Of a stretch of DNA of 7,701 bases, positions 1 to 6,275 are shown one piece after another. Under the pieces are notes generated by a model. The model was not told the origin of the DNA and ran no database searches. It worked only from the letters and a program-made list of their open reading frames with translations. Within the stretch, counting starts at the first letter, position 1; each line of letters opens with the position of its first letter. Both the position numbers and the translations under genes were made by a program. Source of the DNA: Lachnospiraceae bacterium (lineage in GTDB: Bacteria; Bacillota; Clostridia; Lachnospirales; Lachnospiraceae). Where the stretch lies: the NCBI GenBank assembly GCA_017461685.1, contig JAFTXF010000169.1, positions 1 through 7,701 on the forward strand. Reading direction: 5' to 3'.

Positions 1-201
1 CGAGTAGTCTTTGAACTGGTAGCTATGTTGCTTTTATATAAGGAAGTTGTATCTAAGAGAGTTAAATATCATCGGATAAACGAATTAAAAGCCTTTATGA
101 ATGGAAGAGCAATCGAAAAGAAGTCCTATTTTAAAAATAATTTACTCTTGAAGAGTACATATGAATTTATATACAAAGTTATTTATGCACTTTATCCATA
201 A
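1..201 (+). CDS. C-terminal fragment of an unidentified protein (possibly a glycosyltransferase)
   Basis: Frame 1 is open from the first base to a TAA at 199-201 and gives 66 residues; the start lies outside the window. The fragment is basic and aromatic-rich. It begins with a hydrophobic stretch (VVFELVAMLLLYKEVV), continues with a charged segment (SKRVKYHRINELKAF) and ends YKVIYALYP. I do not recognise it with certainty. A short basic/aromatic tail of this kind occurs at the end of some GT2-type glycosyltransferases, but no catalytic motif is inside the window. The fragment is clearly more AT-rich than the genes from 415 onward, which may mark a surface-polysaccharide or transferred region to the left. 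The open frame, ending just before a promoter, supports a real gene; its function is open. Confidence 0.55.
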   Translation, partial: RVVFELVAMLLLYKEVVSKRVKYHRINELKAFMNGRAIEKKSYFKNNLLLKSTYEFIYKVIYALYP

Positions 202-228
202 AAAGGAAGGTAAACACACAAAAACATA

Positions 229-256
229 TTGACTTTTTGCAACAATTGCATATAAT
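229..256 (+). promoter_or_regulatory. Promoter of the yfcC leader (TTGACT-16-TATAAT)
   Basis: A -35 box TTGACT (229-234) and a perfect -10 box TATAAT (251-256) are separated by 16 bp. The expected start of transcription is near 263, about 150 nt before the carrier gene. It lies after the stop codon of the upstream fragment and before the terminator at 292-322, so its transcript meets a terminator after about 60 nt. It also sits between two arms of an inverted repeat, CACACAAAAACA (215-226) and TGTTTTTGTGTG (281-292). This is the best promoter match upstream of the carrier; I see no convincing second one between 323 and 414. Confidence 0.7.
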
Positions 257-291
257 AATATCAGAACCAAAAAACATTTTTGTTTTTGTGT

Positions 292-322
292 GAGCGGCGC
301 TGCGGTGACGCTCTATTTTTTT
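292..322 (+). terminator. Intrinsic terminator or attenuator upstream of the YfcC-family gene
   Basis: GAGCG (292-296) pairs with CGCTC (309-313). An inner CGC (298-300) pairs with GTG (305-307) around a TGCG loop, and TATTTTTTT (314-322) follows. This is a standard rho-independent terminator on the plus strand. It could end transcription of the upstream partial gene. However, a strong promoter lies between that gene and the terminator, so it could instead attenuate the carrier transcript or end a short leader RNA of about 60 nt. I do not recognise a known riboswitch aptamer in this short leader. Confidence 0.75.
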
Positions 323-414
323 GTTCCAAATCCAGTAGTCAACATTACATTTCTATGTTAGACTAATATTTAGAAGTTTTTAAATATAATAATTAATACA
401 AAGGATAAAAGACG

Positions 415-1818
415 ATGAACACAGAGAAAAAAGGGTTAAACATCAGCGCAAAATCATTTATAACAGCAACCGTAATTATTTTTGCACTTATGGTACTGAC
501 TTACGGGCTTACTTTTTTGATTCCTGGTGGGGAGTACGCCCGGGTGGCGGATGCCAATGGCAATATGGTGATTGATACTGCCGGCGGCTTTACATACAGG
601 GAGGGTGGTATTCCTTTCTGGAAGTGGTTGTTATCTCCGGTATTGGTGCTGGGCGCAGAGGGTAGCGGTTCCCTGATTGCGGTTATTATTTTCCTACTGG
701 TATTGGGCGGTGTGTTCAACAGTCTGGATAAGTGCGGCCTGATGCGGTATATGTTGGATAAGATAACATACCGTTTTGGTAAAAACAAATATCAGTTAAT
801 GGCCTGTGTGATATTGTTCTTTATGGCGATGGGATCTTTCATAGGTTCTTTTGAAGAATGTGTTCCGCTTGTTCCGATTGTAGTAGCTTTGGCGGTCAGC
901 CTTGGCTGGGATGCTTTGGTAGGCGTAGGAATGAGTCTTTTGGCGGCAGGATGTGGATTTGCGGCAGGTATTTGCAATCCTTTTACGGTAGGTGTGGCTC
1001 AGGAGTTGGCAGGACTGCCGATGTTTTCCGGTATGTGGTTCCGTCTGATCGGGTTTGCACTGATTTACAGCCTGCTTTGGAGCTTTTTGTACCGCTATGC
1101 CAAGAAAATTGAGAAAAAGGGTAAAGAATATTCCGGTGAAGTAGACTTTGAAGCTGATAAGCAGATGGACAAGGGGCGGATTTGTTTTGTCTGTATCGTG
1201 GGGTTAGGAATTGCCCTTGTGTTAAGCTCTGTTTTTGTAACAGTACTGCAGGATTACACCATGATTATTGTGGCGGTAATGTTTCTGGTGGCGGGCGTTT
1301 GGGCCACACTCATTTCCGGTACCAAGGCCAGTGTGCTGGGAATTACCTTTTGGAACGGTCTGATAAGTGTATTGCCGGCGGTGCTGATGATACTGATGGC
1401 GAATTCCATCAAGTATACCATGACAGAAGCACATATTCTGGACACGGTTTTACACGGTGCGGTAACAGCCGCAGGAGAACTTCCGAAGTGGGCAGTCATA
1501 TTGTTTATTTATTTTGTAGTGCTTGTGATGAATTTCTTCATTCCGTCCGGTTCTGCCAAGGCATTTTTGCTGATGCCGCTTATTGTGCCGGTGGCTCAGG
1601 TGTTTGGAATTTCTGCTCAGCTTTGCGTGCTTGCATTTGCCTTTGGTGACGGTTTTTCCAATGCATTTTATCCAACGAATCCGGTGCTTTTAATCAGTCT
1701 CGGTCTTGCGGATGTGAATTACGGAACCTGGGCTAAATGGAGCGGAAAGTTCCAGCTGTTAAATTTGCTTTTGACCGGGGCCTTGTTACTGGTGGGACTG
1801 GCCATAGGGTATTGGTAG
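415..1818 (+). CDS. YfcC/DcuC-family inner-membrane carrier (IT superfamily)
   Basis: This is a secondary transporter of the YfcC family (Pfam DcuC-like), 467 residues, the usual length. The start is supported by AAGGA at 401-405, nine bases before the ATG. Hydrophobic segments lie near residues 13-36, 86-104, 126-146, 150-164, 167-186, 206-227, 255-277, 281-300, 308-329, 357-375, 380-409 and 446-466. A charged cytosolic loop (228-254, KKIEKKGKEYSGE) splits the protein into two halves, as in this superfamily. Family-like motifs are EECVPLVPI (147-155), GICNPFTVGVAQ (185-196), PSGSAKA (377-383) and GDGFSNAFYPTNP (411-423); the NPFT and TNP segments look like the paired re-entrant binding elements of the two halves. 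Relatives are annotated as C4-dicarboxylate, basic amino acid or peptide-related carriers, so the substrate cannot be named from sequence. It has its own leader and convergent 3' neighbours, so it is probably monocistronic. Confidence 0.93.
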   Translation: MNTEKKGLNISAKSFITATVIIFALMVLTYGLTFLIPGGEYARVADANGNMVIDTAGGFTYREGGIPFWKWLLSPVLVLGAEGSGSLIAVIIFLLVLGGVFNSLDKCGLMRYMLDKITYRFGKNKYQLMACVILFFMAMGSFIGSFEECVPLVPIVVALAVSLGWDALVGVGMSLLAAGCGFAAGICNPFTVGVAQELAGLPMFSGMWFRLIGFALIYSLLWSFLYRYAKKIEKKGKEYSGEVDFEADKQMDKGRICFVCIVGLGIALVLSSVFVTVLQDYTMIIVAVMFLVAGVWATLISGTKASVLGITFWNGLISVLPAVLMILMANSIKYTMTEAHILDTVLHGAVTAAGELPKWAVILFIYFVVLVMNFFIPSGSAKAFLLMPLIVPVAQVFGISAQLCVLAFAFGDGFSNAFYPTNPVLLISLGLADVNYGTWAKWSGKFQLLNLLLTGALLLVGLAIGYW

Positions 1819-1837
1819 GGAAATATAAATAATTAGA

Positions 1838-2032
1838 TGCAGGTATAAATCGAGCAGTATTTGTATTTTATTCGCAGAAACTATTTTTCTGTAGAAAAAT
1901 TTGTGCCAACTGCTCCGTTATGAAAAAGCGAAGTAACGTCTTTGCTTTTTTAGGAGCTGATTTGGTTAAATTTTTAGTAAGAAAAGATATTTCTGCTAAT
2001 GAAATACAAATACTGCTCAATTTATGCCTGCA
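1838..2032. repeat. 195-bp long imperfect palindrome between convergent genes (MITE-like or giant hairpin)
   Basis: The outer arms 1838-1870 and 2000-2032 match as inverted repeats at 30 of 33 positions. The symmetry continues inward with small bulges: GCAGAAA (1874-1880) with TTTCTGC (1990-1996), CCAA (1906-1909) with TTGG (1962-1965), GCTCC (1912-1916) with GGAGC (1953-1957), and a central hairpin at 1923-1950. Almost the whole gap between the stop codons of the carrier (1818) and the flavoprotein (2034) is one foldback, ending one base from the latter stop codon. I see no convincing target-site duplication and no coding capacity. It could be a miniature inverted-repeat element that settled between convergent genes, or an evolved shared 3' hairpin. 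A second copy is not visible in this window. Confidence 0.85.
1923..1951. terminator. Bidirectional intrinsic terminator at the centre of the palindrome
   Basis: AAAAAGCGAAG (1923-1933) pairs with CTTTGCTTTTT (1940-1950), including one G-U pair in plus-sense RNA, around the six-base loop TAACGT. A run of six T follows on the plus strand (1946-1951) and a run of five A precedes the stem, so the minus-strand transcript also ends in a U run. The stem is GC-poor, but the position between two convergent genes fits a shared terminator for the carrier and for the ahpC operon. Confidence 0.6.
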
Positions 2033-2033
2033 G

Positions 2034-3797
2034 TTATTGAATCAACTCTAACACCTGCGCCACATTTTTCTTTCCAAATGCCACTTTTTCGTCATTTACT
2101 ACAACGCAAGGTACGCTCATAACTTGAAAGCGGTCCTTGATTTCCGGAAAGTGGTTCAGGTCATAAACCTCTGCGGTAATGTGCGGATTGATAGCCGCAA
2201 TGCGTTGGGCGGCGGTTACGGTATCCGGGCACATTGTGCAGGAAAGAGAAACTAACACTTTGATATTCATTGGTGCAGAAATAGCACGGATGGACTGCTC
2301 GATTTCCGGATCCAAGGCCTGGCCCGGGCCGGCTGCGTTGTAAAGACCCAGTACGAAGGAGGTAAATTCATGACCTCCCGGTACTCCGTGGAAAGCGAGG
2401 CCGGTTTCGGTACCGTCTTCCAGACAGATGTGTACGCAAGGGGTGTCCTTCTGTCGATATGTCGTATCACTCACAATATGCTTGGCTGAAGAGCCTTCTT
2501 GCAATATTTCCACAGAGAGCTTATCAGTGAGCGCAGCAAGAGACTGCATATAGCCTTCTAATTCTGCGGAAACAGGACGGTGGTCTAAAGCCAGTTTTAA
2601 TACAAGCGGACGTGCCATACGGGAAAATACTGCATCTAGTTGGGCTTTCATTTCTGCAGTAAATAGTTCGTTTGCAGAGCCTTCATTCACAGAACCGCCG
2701 ATTGCGGATGAATGATTCTGCGCGGCAGATGCACTCTGTACAGCAGAATTATTCTGCAAAGAAGACGATGCAGCTTGTGCCATGCCTCCCTGCTGAGAGT
2801 CATGCGTTCTTGGCATTTCCGGGACAATCCCGGTCTTGGCCTGCATGGCGGCAGCATATTTTTCCAGCTCTGTGGCCGCTAATGCACCGTCGCCTACTGC
2901 AGTGACGACCTGGCGTAATGGCTTTATACAAACATCCCCGGCCGCATAAAGTCCTTCCACGTTGGTTCTTTGGCTGCTGTCAGTAATGATGTAACCATAC
3001 TCGTTGATTTCTGCAATGTCTTGTACCAAAGAGGTGGCAGGTGCATAACCAGCAAATACAAATACACCAAAGGTTTCGCCGTTTTCTGCATGAAACTCGG
3101 TTACTTCGCCGGTGGAAGTATTTTTGTAACGAATATAGTTTAGACCTCCATCTCCGGATACTGCTTCTACAGCAGTATTGTAAAGGATGGAGATTTTTTC
3201 GTGTTTTTTTGCGTGCTCCGCCACGGATTTAGCACAGGTAAAATCGTCGGTAATCATTAAAATAGTGACATGACGGGCAAACTTTGTGAGAAATACACTT
3301 TCCTCGGCTGCTGCAAAACCGCCTCCAATAACAAATACGTCCTTTCCGGTAAAAAATTCACCGTCGCAGGTAGCGCAGTATGCGACTCCGCGGCCTTTGT
3401 GTTCTTCTTCGCCCTGAAAACCTACAGTTCTTGGATGTGCTCCGGTGGCCAGTAGTACACCAAAACACCGGTATACACCGCGACTGGTATGCACGGATTT
3501 AATGTCCCCTTCCATGTCCAGATGATTTACTTCGGCAAGCATAAATTCGGCCCCAAAATCCTGTGCCTGTTTACGCATAGTTTCGGTCAATTCTTTACCG
3601 CTTGTCTTAAATACGCCGGGGTAATTTACCACTTCGTTAGTAATGGTAATCTGACCGCCAAAATGTTCTTTTTCCATAACAAGCACGCGGTAACGGGCAC
3701 GTGCCAGATAGAGGGCGGCGGTCAGGCCCGCAGGCCCACCGCCAACTATGATGACATCATACATTTGTTCAGAATATTGTTTATCTATATTATGCAT
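2034..3797 (-). CDS. AhpF-like peroxiredoxin reductase with reversed domain order (TrxR module, then AhpF-N module)
   Basis: This FAD-dependent disulfide reductase has 587 residues. Residues 12-315 form a thioredoxin-reductase module: FAD motif GGGPAG (19-24), redox-active CATC (141-144), Rossmann motif GGGFAAAEE (158-166) and FAD motif GLYAAGD (282-288). A Q/S/A/N-rich linker (about 322-377) follows. Residues 378-587 resemble the N-terminal domain of E. coli AhpF: GHEFTSFVLGL (475-485), active site CTMC (520-523) and cis-proline VPC (562-564). E. coli AhpF has these modules in the opposite order. It lies just downstream of ahpC in the same orientation, so it most likely passes electrons from FAD through CATC and CTMC to AhpC in the cytosol. 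The arginines that bind NADPH phosphate in TrxB (HRRxxFR) are replaced by LMITDDFT (180-187), so the electron donor is uncertain. The ATG at 3795-3797 is chosen because GGAGG (3808-3812) lies ten bases upstream; an in-frame GTG at 3824 precedes that site. Confidence 0.92.
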   Translation of the reverse strand: MHNIDKQYSEQMYDVIIVGGGPAGLTAALYLARARYRVLVMEKEHFGGQITITNEVVNYPGVFKTSGKELTETMRKQAQDFGAEFMLAEVNHLDMEGDIKSVHTSRGVYRCFGVLLATGAHPRTVGFQGEEEHKGRGVAYCATCDGEFFTGKDVFVIGGGFAAAEESVFLTKFARHVTILMITDDFTCAKSVAEHAKKHEKISILYNTAVEAVSGDGGLNYIRYKNTSTGEVTEFHAENGETFGVFVFAGYAPATSLVQDIAEINEYGYIITDSSQRTNVEGLYAAGDVCIKPLRQVVTAVGDGALAATELEKYAAAMQAKTGIVPEMPRTHDSQQGGMAQAASSSLQNNSAVQSASAAQNHSSAIGGSVNEGSANELFTAEMKAQLDAVFSRMARPLVLKLALDHRPVSAELEGYMQSLAALTDKLSVEILQEGSSAKHIVSDTTYRQKDTPCVHICLEDGTETGLAFHGVPGGHEFTSFVLGLYNAAGPGQALDPEIEQSIRAISAPMNIKVLVSLSCTMCPDTVTAAQRIAAINPHITAEVYDLNHFPEIKDRFQVMSVPCVVVNDEKVAFGKKNVAQVLELIQ

Positions 3798-3935
3798 TGT
3801 ATCAATTCCTCCAAAATCATTCACTGCTCCGGCTTTATAACAGCATCTAAAGGAGCTGCCGGCACTTCTTTATATTCCGACGCTTTCAGCAAATGCTTTC
3901 ATCTATTGATGATATTTCCTCTGGTGCGCATTCTA
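3798..3935 (-). other. ahpC to ahpF-like spacer, probably within one transcript
   Basis: No terminator with a U tract is visible between the two minus-strand genes, so co-transcription is likely. ahpC ends with tandem stops TAA TAG. The spacer contains the GGAGG site of the downstream gene (3808-3812) and small foldbacks such as CATC-AATA-GATG and AGCA-TT-TGCT. A ten-codon reading frame (MKAFAESVGI) follows a purine-rich AGAGGAAA. The stretch just before the flavoprotein gene also reads as plausible protein (KEVPAAPLDAVIKPEQ) but has no start codon of its own. It may be a decayed gene end or chance. Confidence 0.5.
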
Positions 3936-4499
3936 TTACAGCTGACCTACGAGATCAAGGCTTGGCTTTAAGGTTTCTGCGCCCGGCTGCCATTTTGCAG
4001 GGCAAACCTGGTCGCCATGTGCTGCTACGAACTGGCAGGCCTGAACTTTACGGAACAATTCGTCTGCGTTACGGCCAACATTGCCTGCAGTTACCTCATA
4101 ACCTACAATTTTGCCTTCCGGATTTACGATAAAGGTACCACGTTCTGCCATACCATCTGCTTCAATTAATACTTCAAAGTCCTTGGAAAGAGCATGTGTC
4201 GGATCTGCTAACATTGGGTACTGGATCTTCTTAATACGCTCAGAAGCATCGTGCCATGCCTTGTGTACAAAGTGACTGTCTGTGGATACTGCGTAAATTT
4301 CGCAGCCAACCTTCTTAAATTCTTCGTATTTATTGGCAAGGTCTTCTAACTCGGTAGGGCAGATGAAAGTGAAATCTGCAGGATAGAAGAAAAATACGCT
4401 CCATTTGCCGAGAATGTCTTCCTTGCGAACGGCTTTAAATTCATTTCCGTGGAAAGCCTGTACTGTAAAATCTGCTACTTCTTTGTTAATTAATGACAT
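3936..4499 (-). CDS. ahpC: Alkyl hydroperoxide reductase subunit C (typical 2-Cys peroxiredoxin)
   Basis: AhpC reduces hydrogen peroxide, organic hydroperoxides and peroxynitrite in the cytosol with a peroxidatic cysteine, and is recycled by an AhpF-type reductase. At 187 residues it has the family's usual length. The active-site signature PADFTFICPTE (40-50) gives Pro40, Thr44 and peroxidatic Cys47; Arg120 (AERGTF) completes the catalytic set. The resolving Cys166 lies in VCPAKW (165-170), and the C-terminal end (AETLKPSLDLVGQL) closely resembles E. coli AhpC. The start is fixed by GGAGG (4508-4512) eight bases upstream of ATG. It is the first gene of a minus-strand operon whose second gene is the matching reductase. 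A promoter at 4587-4615 and a PerR/Fur-like palindrome beside it suggest peroxide- or iron-responsive control. Nothing essential is missing. Confidence 0.97.
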   Translation of the reverse strand: MSLINKEVADFTVQAFHGNEFKAVRKEDILGKWSVFFFYPADFTFICPTELEDLANKYEEFKKVGCEIYAVSTDSHFVHKAWHDASERIKKIQYPMLADPTHALSKDFEVLIEADGMAERGTFIVNPEGKIVGYEVTAGNVGRNADELFRKVQACQFVAAHGDQVCPAKWQPGAETLKPSLDLVGQL

Positions 4500-4586
4500 A
4501 GGAATGTCCTCCTTTATTTTGATGATTGTTTTTGATATTTCAGGAAAGCTAAAGCGGATTGCTCTGCTTTGCTTTCTTATGATGTT

Positions 4587-4615
4587 AGTCTAGCATAACT
4601 TTTTTAGAATGTCAA
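4587..4615 (-). promoter_or_regulatory. Promoter of the ahpC operon (TTGACA-17-TAGACT with extended -10)
   Basis: On the minus strand a perfect -35 TTGACA (plus coordinates 4610-4615) is followed by 17 bp and TAGACT (4587-4592), with TGC directly before it forming a TGn extended -10. Transcription should start near 4580, giving a leader of about 80 nt before ahpC. It is one of the best promoter matches in the window and is correctly placed for the peroxide-defence operon. Confidence 0.78.
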
Positions 4616-4618
4616 TAA

Positions 4619-4633
4619 CAATAATCATTACTA
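4619..4633. promoter_or_regulatory. PerR/Fur-like operator beside the ahpC -35 box
   Basis: CAATAAT-C-ATTACTA (4619-4633) matches the 7-1-7 PerR box (TTATAAT-N-ATTATAA) at 10 of 14 defined positions. An overlapping 19-bp frame (4614-4632) matches the classical Fur box at 14 of 19. It starts three bases upstream of the -35 box. PerR control of ahpCF is well established in Firmicutes, which favours PerR. The match is imperfect in an AT-rich region, so this remains a proposal. A second weaker palindrome, TTATAATTGTATAA, lies at 4652-4665. Confidence 0.42.
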
Positions 4634-4998
4634 TTTTAAATTATTTTGAATTTATAATTGTATAATGGACTATATGGATAGGGTGTAAAAAGGAATGTAG
4701 ATTGTTTCGTAGTAAATCCTATCTACAAGTATGCATTCTTGGAATTAATATGTGTAATATATGAAGGAAATATACATTTACTAGACGGCGCCATTTTAGG
4801 ATGTACCAAAACGGTAGTTCTCTTCTGGGTTAAAAAAATCAGGAAAACAGCTCGCAATATCGCTATTTACAAGAAGACACGTTCAAAAAGGCATCAAAAG
4901 GTATCAAATTGTAAGAAAAAGTAGAATTTCACTTTGGATTTGTGTATAATGATTTGGAGGAACAGCCGGGTAAATCCGGTATAAAACGGAGGAGTGCA
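4634..4998. other. Intergenic region between the divergent ahpC and EamA genes
   Basis: This is an AT-rich spacer of about 365 bp with no gene I can support. It holds a TATAAT (4661-4666) without a good -35 partner, and a foldback in which GTAGAT (4697-4702) pairs with ATCTAC (4721-4726) and flanking GAATG/CATTC can add to the stem. A 61-codon frame from a TTG at 4739 ends at 4924, but it has no ribosome binding site and no recognisable content. Confidence 0.5.
4922..4950 (+). promoter_or_regulatory. Probable promoter of the EamA-type transporter
   Basis: A perfect -10 TATAAT (4945-4950) lies 48 bp before the chosen start codon. The best-spaced -35 is only TAGAAT (4922-4927, 17 bp spacer), a weak match. 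The position fits a start near 4957 and a leader of about 40 nt, but the call rests mainly on the -10 box. Confidence 0.4.
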
Positions 4999-5877
4999 AT
5001 GATTTATTTATTGTTGGCGATAGCCTGCAGTGCTATACTTTCCATTTTGATGCGCATCAGTGAGAAAAAGGTGCGTGGTAATGTCAGTATGTTGGCAGTG
5101 AATTATTTGATGTGCCTGATTCTGGCAGGTCTTTATACCGGAGCTGGCAGTGCTGCTTCAGACACAGCCGGTATTTTTGCAGCCATCAGTCATATGTTCC
5201 CGGATACCCGTGGCATTGGATTAACAGGTTTTTTGGGTGTTTTAAACGGTATGCTGTATTTGGGCGGTTTTTTGCTCTTGCAGCTTAATATCCGCAAAAA
5301 TGGTGTGGTATTGTCAACAACATTCATGAAGCTGGGGCTTTTGGTGCCTATAGTACTGTCTGTTTTTCTGTTCGGCGAAATGCCGGAGGCTTCGCAGTGG
5401 ATTGGCTTCGGAATGGCGTTAGTTGCCATTATTATCATTAATTATGAAAAAGAAAATACAGTAGTGGAATTTAAGGCGGGTCTGCTTATTCTGCTCCTGG
5501 TAGGAGGAATTACCGATGCCATGGCCAAGATTTATGACACCTACGGAAATGCGGCGTTGTCCGAACAGTTTCTTTTTTATACCTTTGGGGCAGCAGTTAT
5601 ACTGTGCTTCGCATTGGCAGTTTATAAAAAGGAGCGCCCGGGCGCGAAGGAAGCAGGCTATGGCCTGTTAATCGGTATACCAAATTATTTTTCGGCCAGA
5701 TTTTTGTTAAAGGCGGTGGAAAGTCTGCCGGCGGTAATTGTTTACCCGACTTACAGTGTGGCAACCATTATCGTGGTGACATTGACCGGCTGCTGCATTT
5801 TTAAGGAAAAGCTGGGCGGAAAGCAGTGGATTGGCATGGGTGTGATTCTGGTGGCGTTAGTGCTGTTGAATGTGTAA
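4999..5877 (+). CDS. EamA-type transporter, drug/metabolite transporter (DMT) superfamily
   Basis: The protein has 292 residues, typical of ten-helix EamA carriers. Hydrophobic segments lie near 2-18, 29-47, 73-95, 103-125, 132-147, 158-176, 188-208, 217-236, 243-266 and 275-291. The two halves show the expected internal repeat: each ends with a helix pair joined by FGEMPEASQWIGFGMALVAI (125-144) or FKEKLGGKQWIGMGVILVAL (268-287). Conserved prolines and glycines (GLLVPIVLSVFLFGE, YPTYSVATI) suit the fold. Such proteins move small metabolites across the inner membrane; the substrate cannot be read from sequence. I chose the ATG at 4999 because GGAGG (4990-4994) lies four to five bases upstream and the first helix begins at once. 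An in-frame start at 4942 would add 19 polar residues and has no ribosome binding site. The gene ends TAATAG and is followed by the structured repeat at 5988. Confidence 0.9.
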   Translation: MIYLLLAIACSAILSILMRISEKKVRGNVSMLAVNYLMCLILAGLYTGAGSAASDTAGIFAAISHMFPDTRGIGLTGFLGVLNGMLYLGGFLLLQLNIRKNGVVLSTTFMKLGLLVPIVLSVFLFGEMPEASQWIGFGMALVAIIIINYEKENTVVEFKAGLLILLLVGGITDAMAKIYDTYGNAALSEQFLFYTFGAAVILCFALAVYKKERPGAKEAGYGLLIGIPNYFSARFLLKAVESLPAVIVYPTYSVATIIVVTLTGCCIFKEKLGGKQWIGMGVILVALVLLNV

Positions 5878-5987
5878 TAGCTGAATATGTAATAAATGCA
5901 AAGCTTCTTGTATTCATATGAAGTGGATATGAAAATACATGCCGATGAGAGCATATTTTGAGAAAATGAAAGGACATACTATTGACG
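5878..5987. other. Spacer after the EamA gene with a weak AT-rich hairpin
   Basis: TGTATT-CATAT (5909-5919) pairs with ATATG-AA-AATACA (5927-5939) around a seven-base loop. There is no U run after it, so it is a poor intrinsic terminator. ATGC/GCAT and TATTTTG follow near 5939-5960 and might act as a weak one. No gene is seen. Transcription from the transporter could therefore run into the structured repeat and the amidohydrolase gene. Confidence 0.35.
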
Positions 5988-6275
5988 GGCGTTTGCGAAA
6001 CTTGGTGGCTGACTGTCGGAGCAATATATGTTCTGCTTCATGGACGCTTCCTACGATGCAAAGGTCCACCGGACCTTCGCCCTGCATGCTAAGGCAGCTC
6101 CATGAAACTCTGCAGCAGTACTAAGCGGGGGTGCGGCTTTCAGCCTTCTTTCACCTACGAACCTGCCACCGGCAGCTTCTTCGGATGCTAGGCAGCTAAG
6201 GACTGGCGAGTTTCGAGGCCATTCAGCCAGAACATATATTGCTCTGACAGTCGGCCACCAAGTTTCGCAAATGCC
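5988..6275 (+). repeat. Structured repeat element, copy 1 (complete): 48-bp closing helix with internal hairpins
   Basis: Arms 5988-6035 and 6228-6275 are inverted repeats matching at 45 of 48 positions. All three differences give G-U pairs in plus-sense RNA, so that RNA could form an uninterrupted 48-bp helix. The enclosed 192 nt hold further stems: TTCATGGA (6037-6044) with TCCATGAA (6099-6106); inside it ATGCA/TGCAT (6056-6060/6083-6087) and AAGGTCC-ACC-GGACCTT (6061-6077); GGTG/CACC (6130-6133/6152-6155) around GGCT-TTC-AGCC (6135-6145); and CTGCC-ACC-GGCAG (6163-6175). Two hairpins share CCACCGG with an ACC loop, and GGTGGC occurs in the left arm. TA follows the right end. There is no convincing reading frame. 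It is either a MITE-like element or a structured RNA gene; I recognise no named family. It ends 38 bp before the amidohydrolase start codon. Confidence 0.85.

Noticed and set aside
229..322. A T-box or other known riboswitch in the carrier leader
   Set aside because: The leader before the terminator is only about 30 to 60 nt and carries no T-box sequence or aptamer core that I can recognise.
3798..3824. GTG start nine codons upstream for the flavoprotein
   Set aside because: The ribosome binding site GGAGG lies inside this extension and is correctly placed for the ATG at 3797.
3489..3971. A 160-codon plus-strand frame opposite the ahpC-reductase junction
   Set aside because: It lies antisense to two well-supported genes, has no ribosome binding site and reads as non-protein-like sequence.
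4739..4924. A 61-codon frame starting at TTG in the ahpC-EamA spacer
   Set aside because: It has a weak start codon, no ribosome binding site, a low-complexity lysine-rich end and no recognisable motif.
5939..6124. A 61-codon frame running into the structured repeat
   Set aside because: It runs through the left arm and the first hairpins of the repeat, so the sequence is explained by base pairing; no ribosome binding site is seen.
5988..6275. Retron, CRISPR or group II intron RNA as the identity of the structured repeat
   Set aside because: There is no reverse transcriptase, cas gene, spacer-repeat periodicity or intron domain V-like motif nearby, so the long arms alone do not justify these names.
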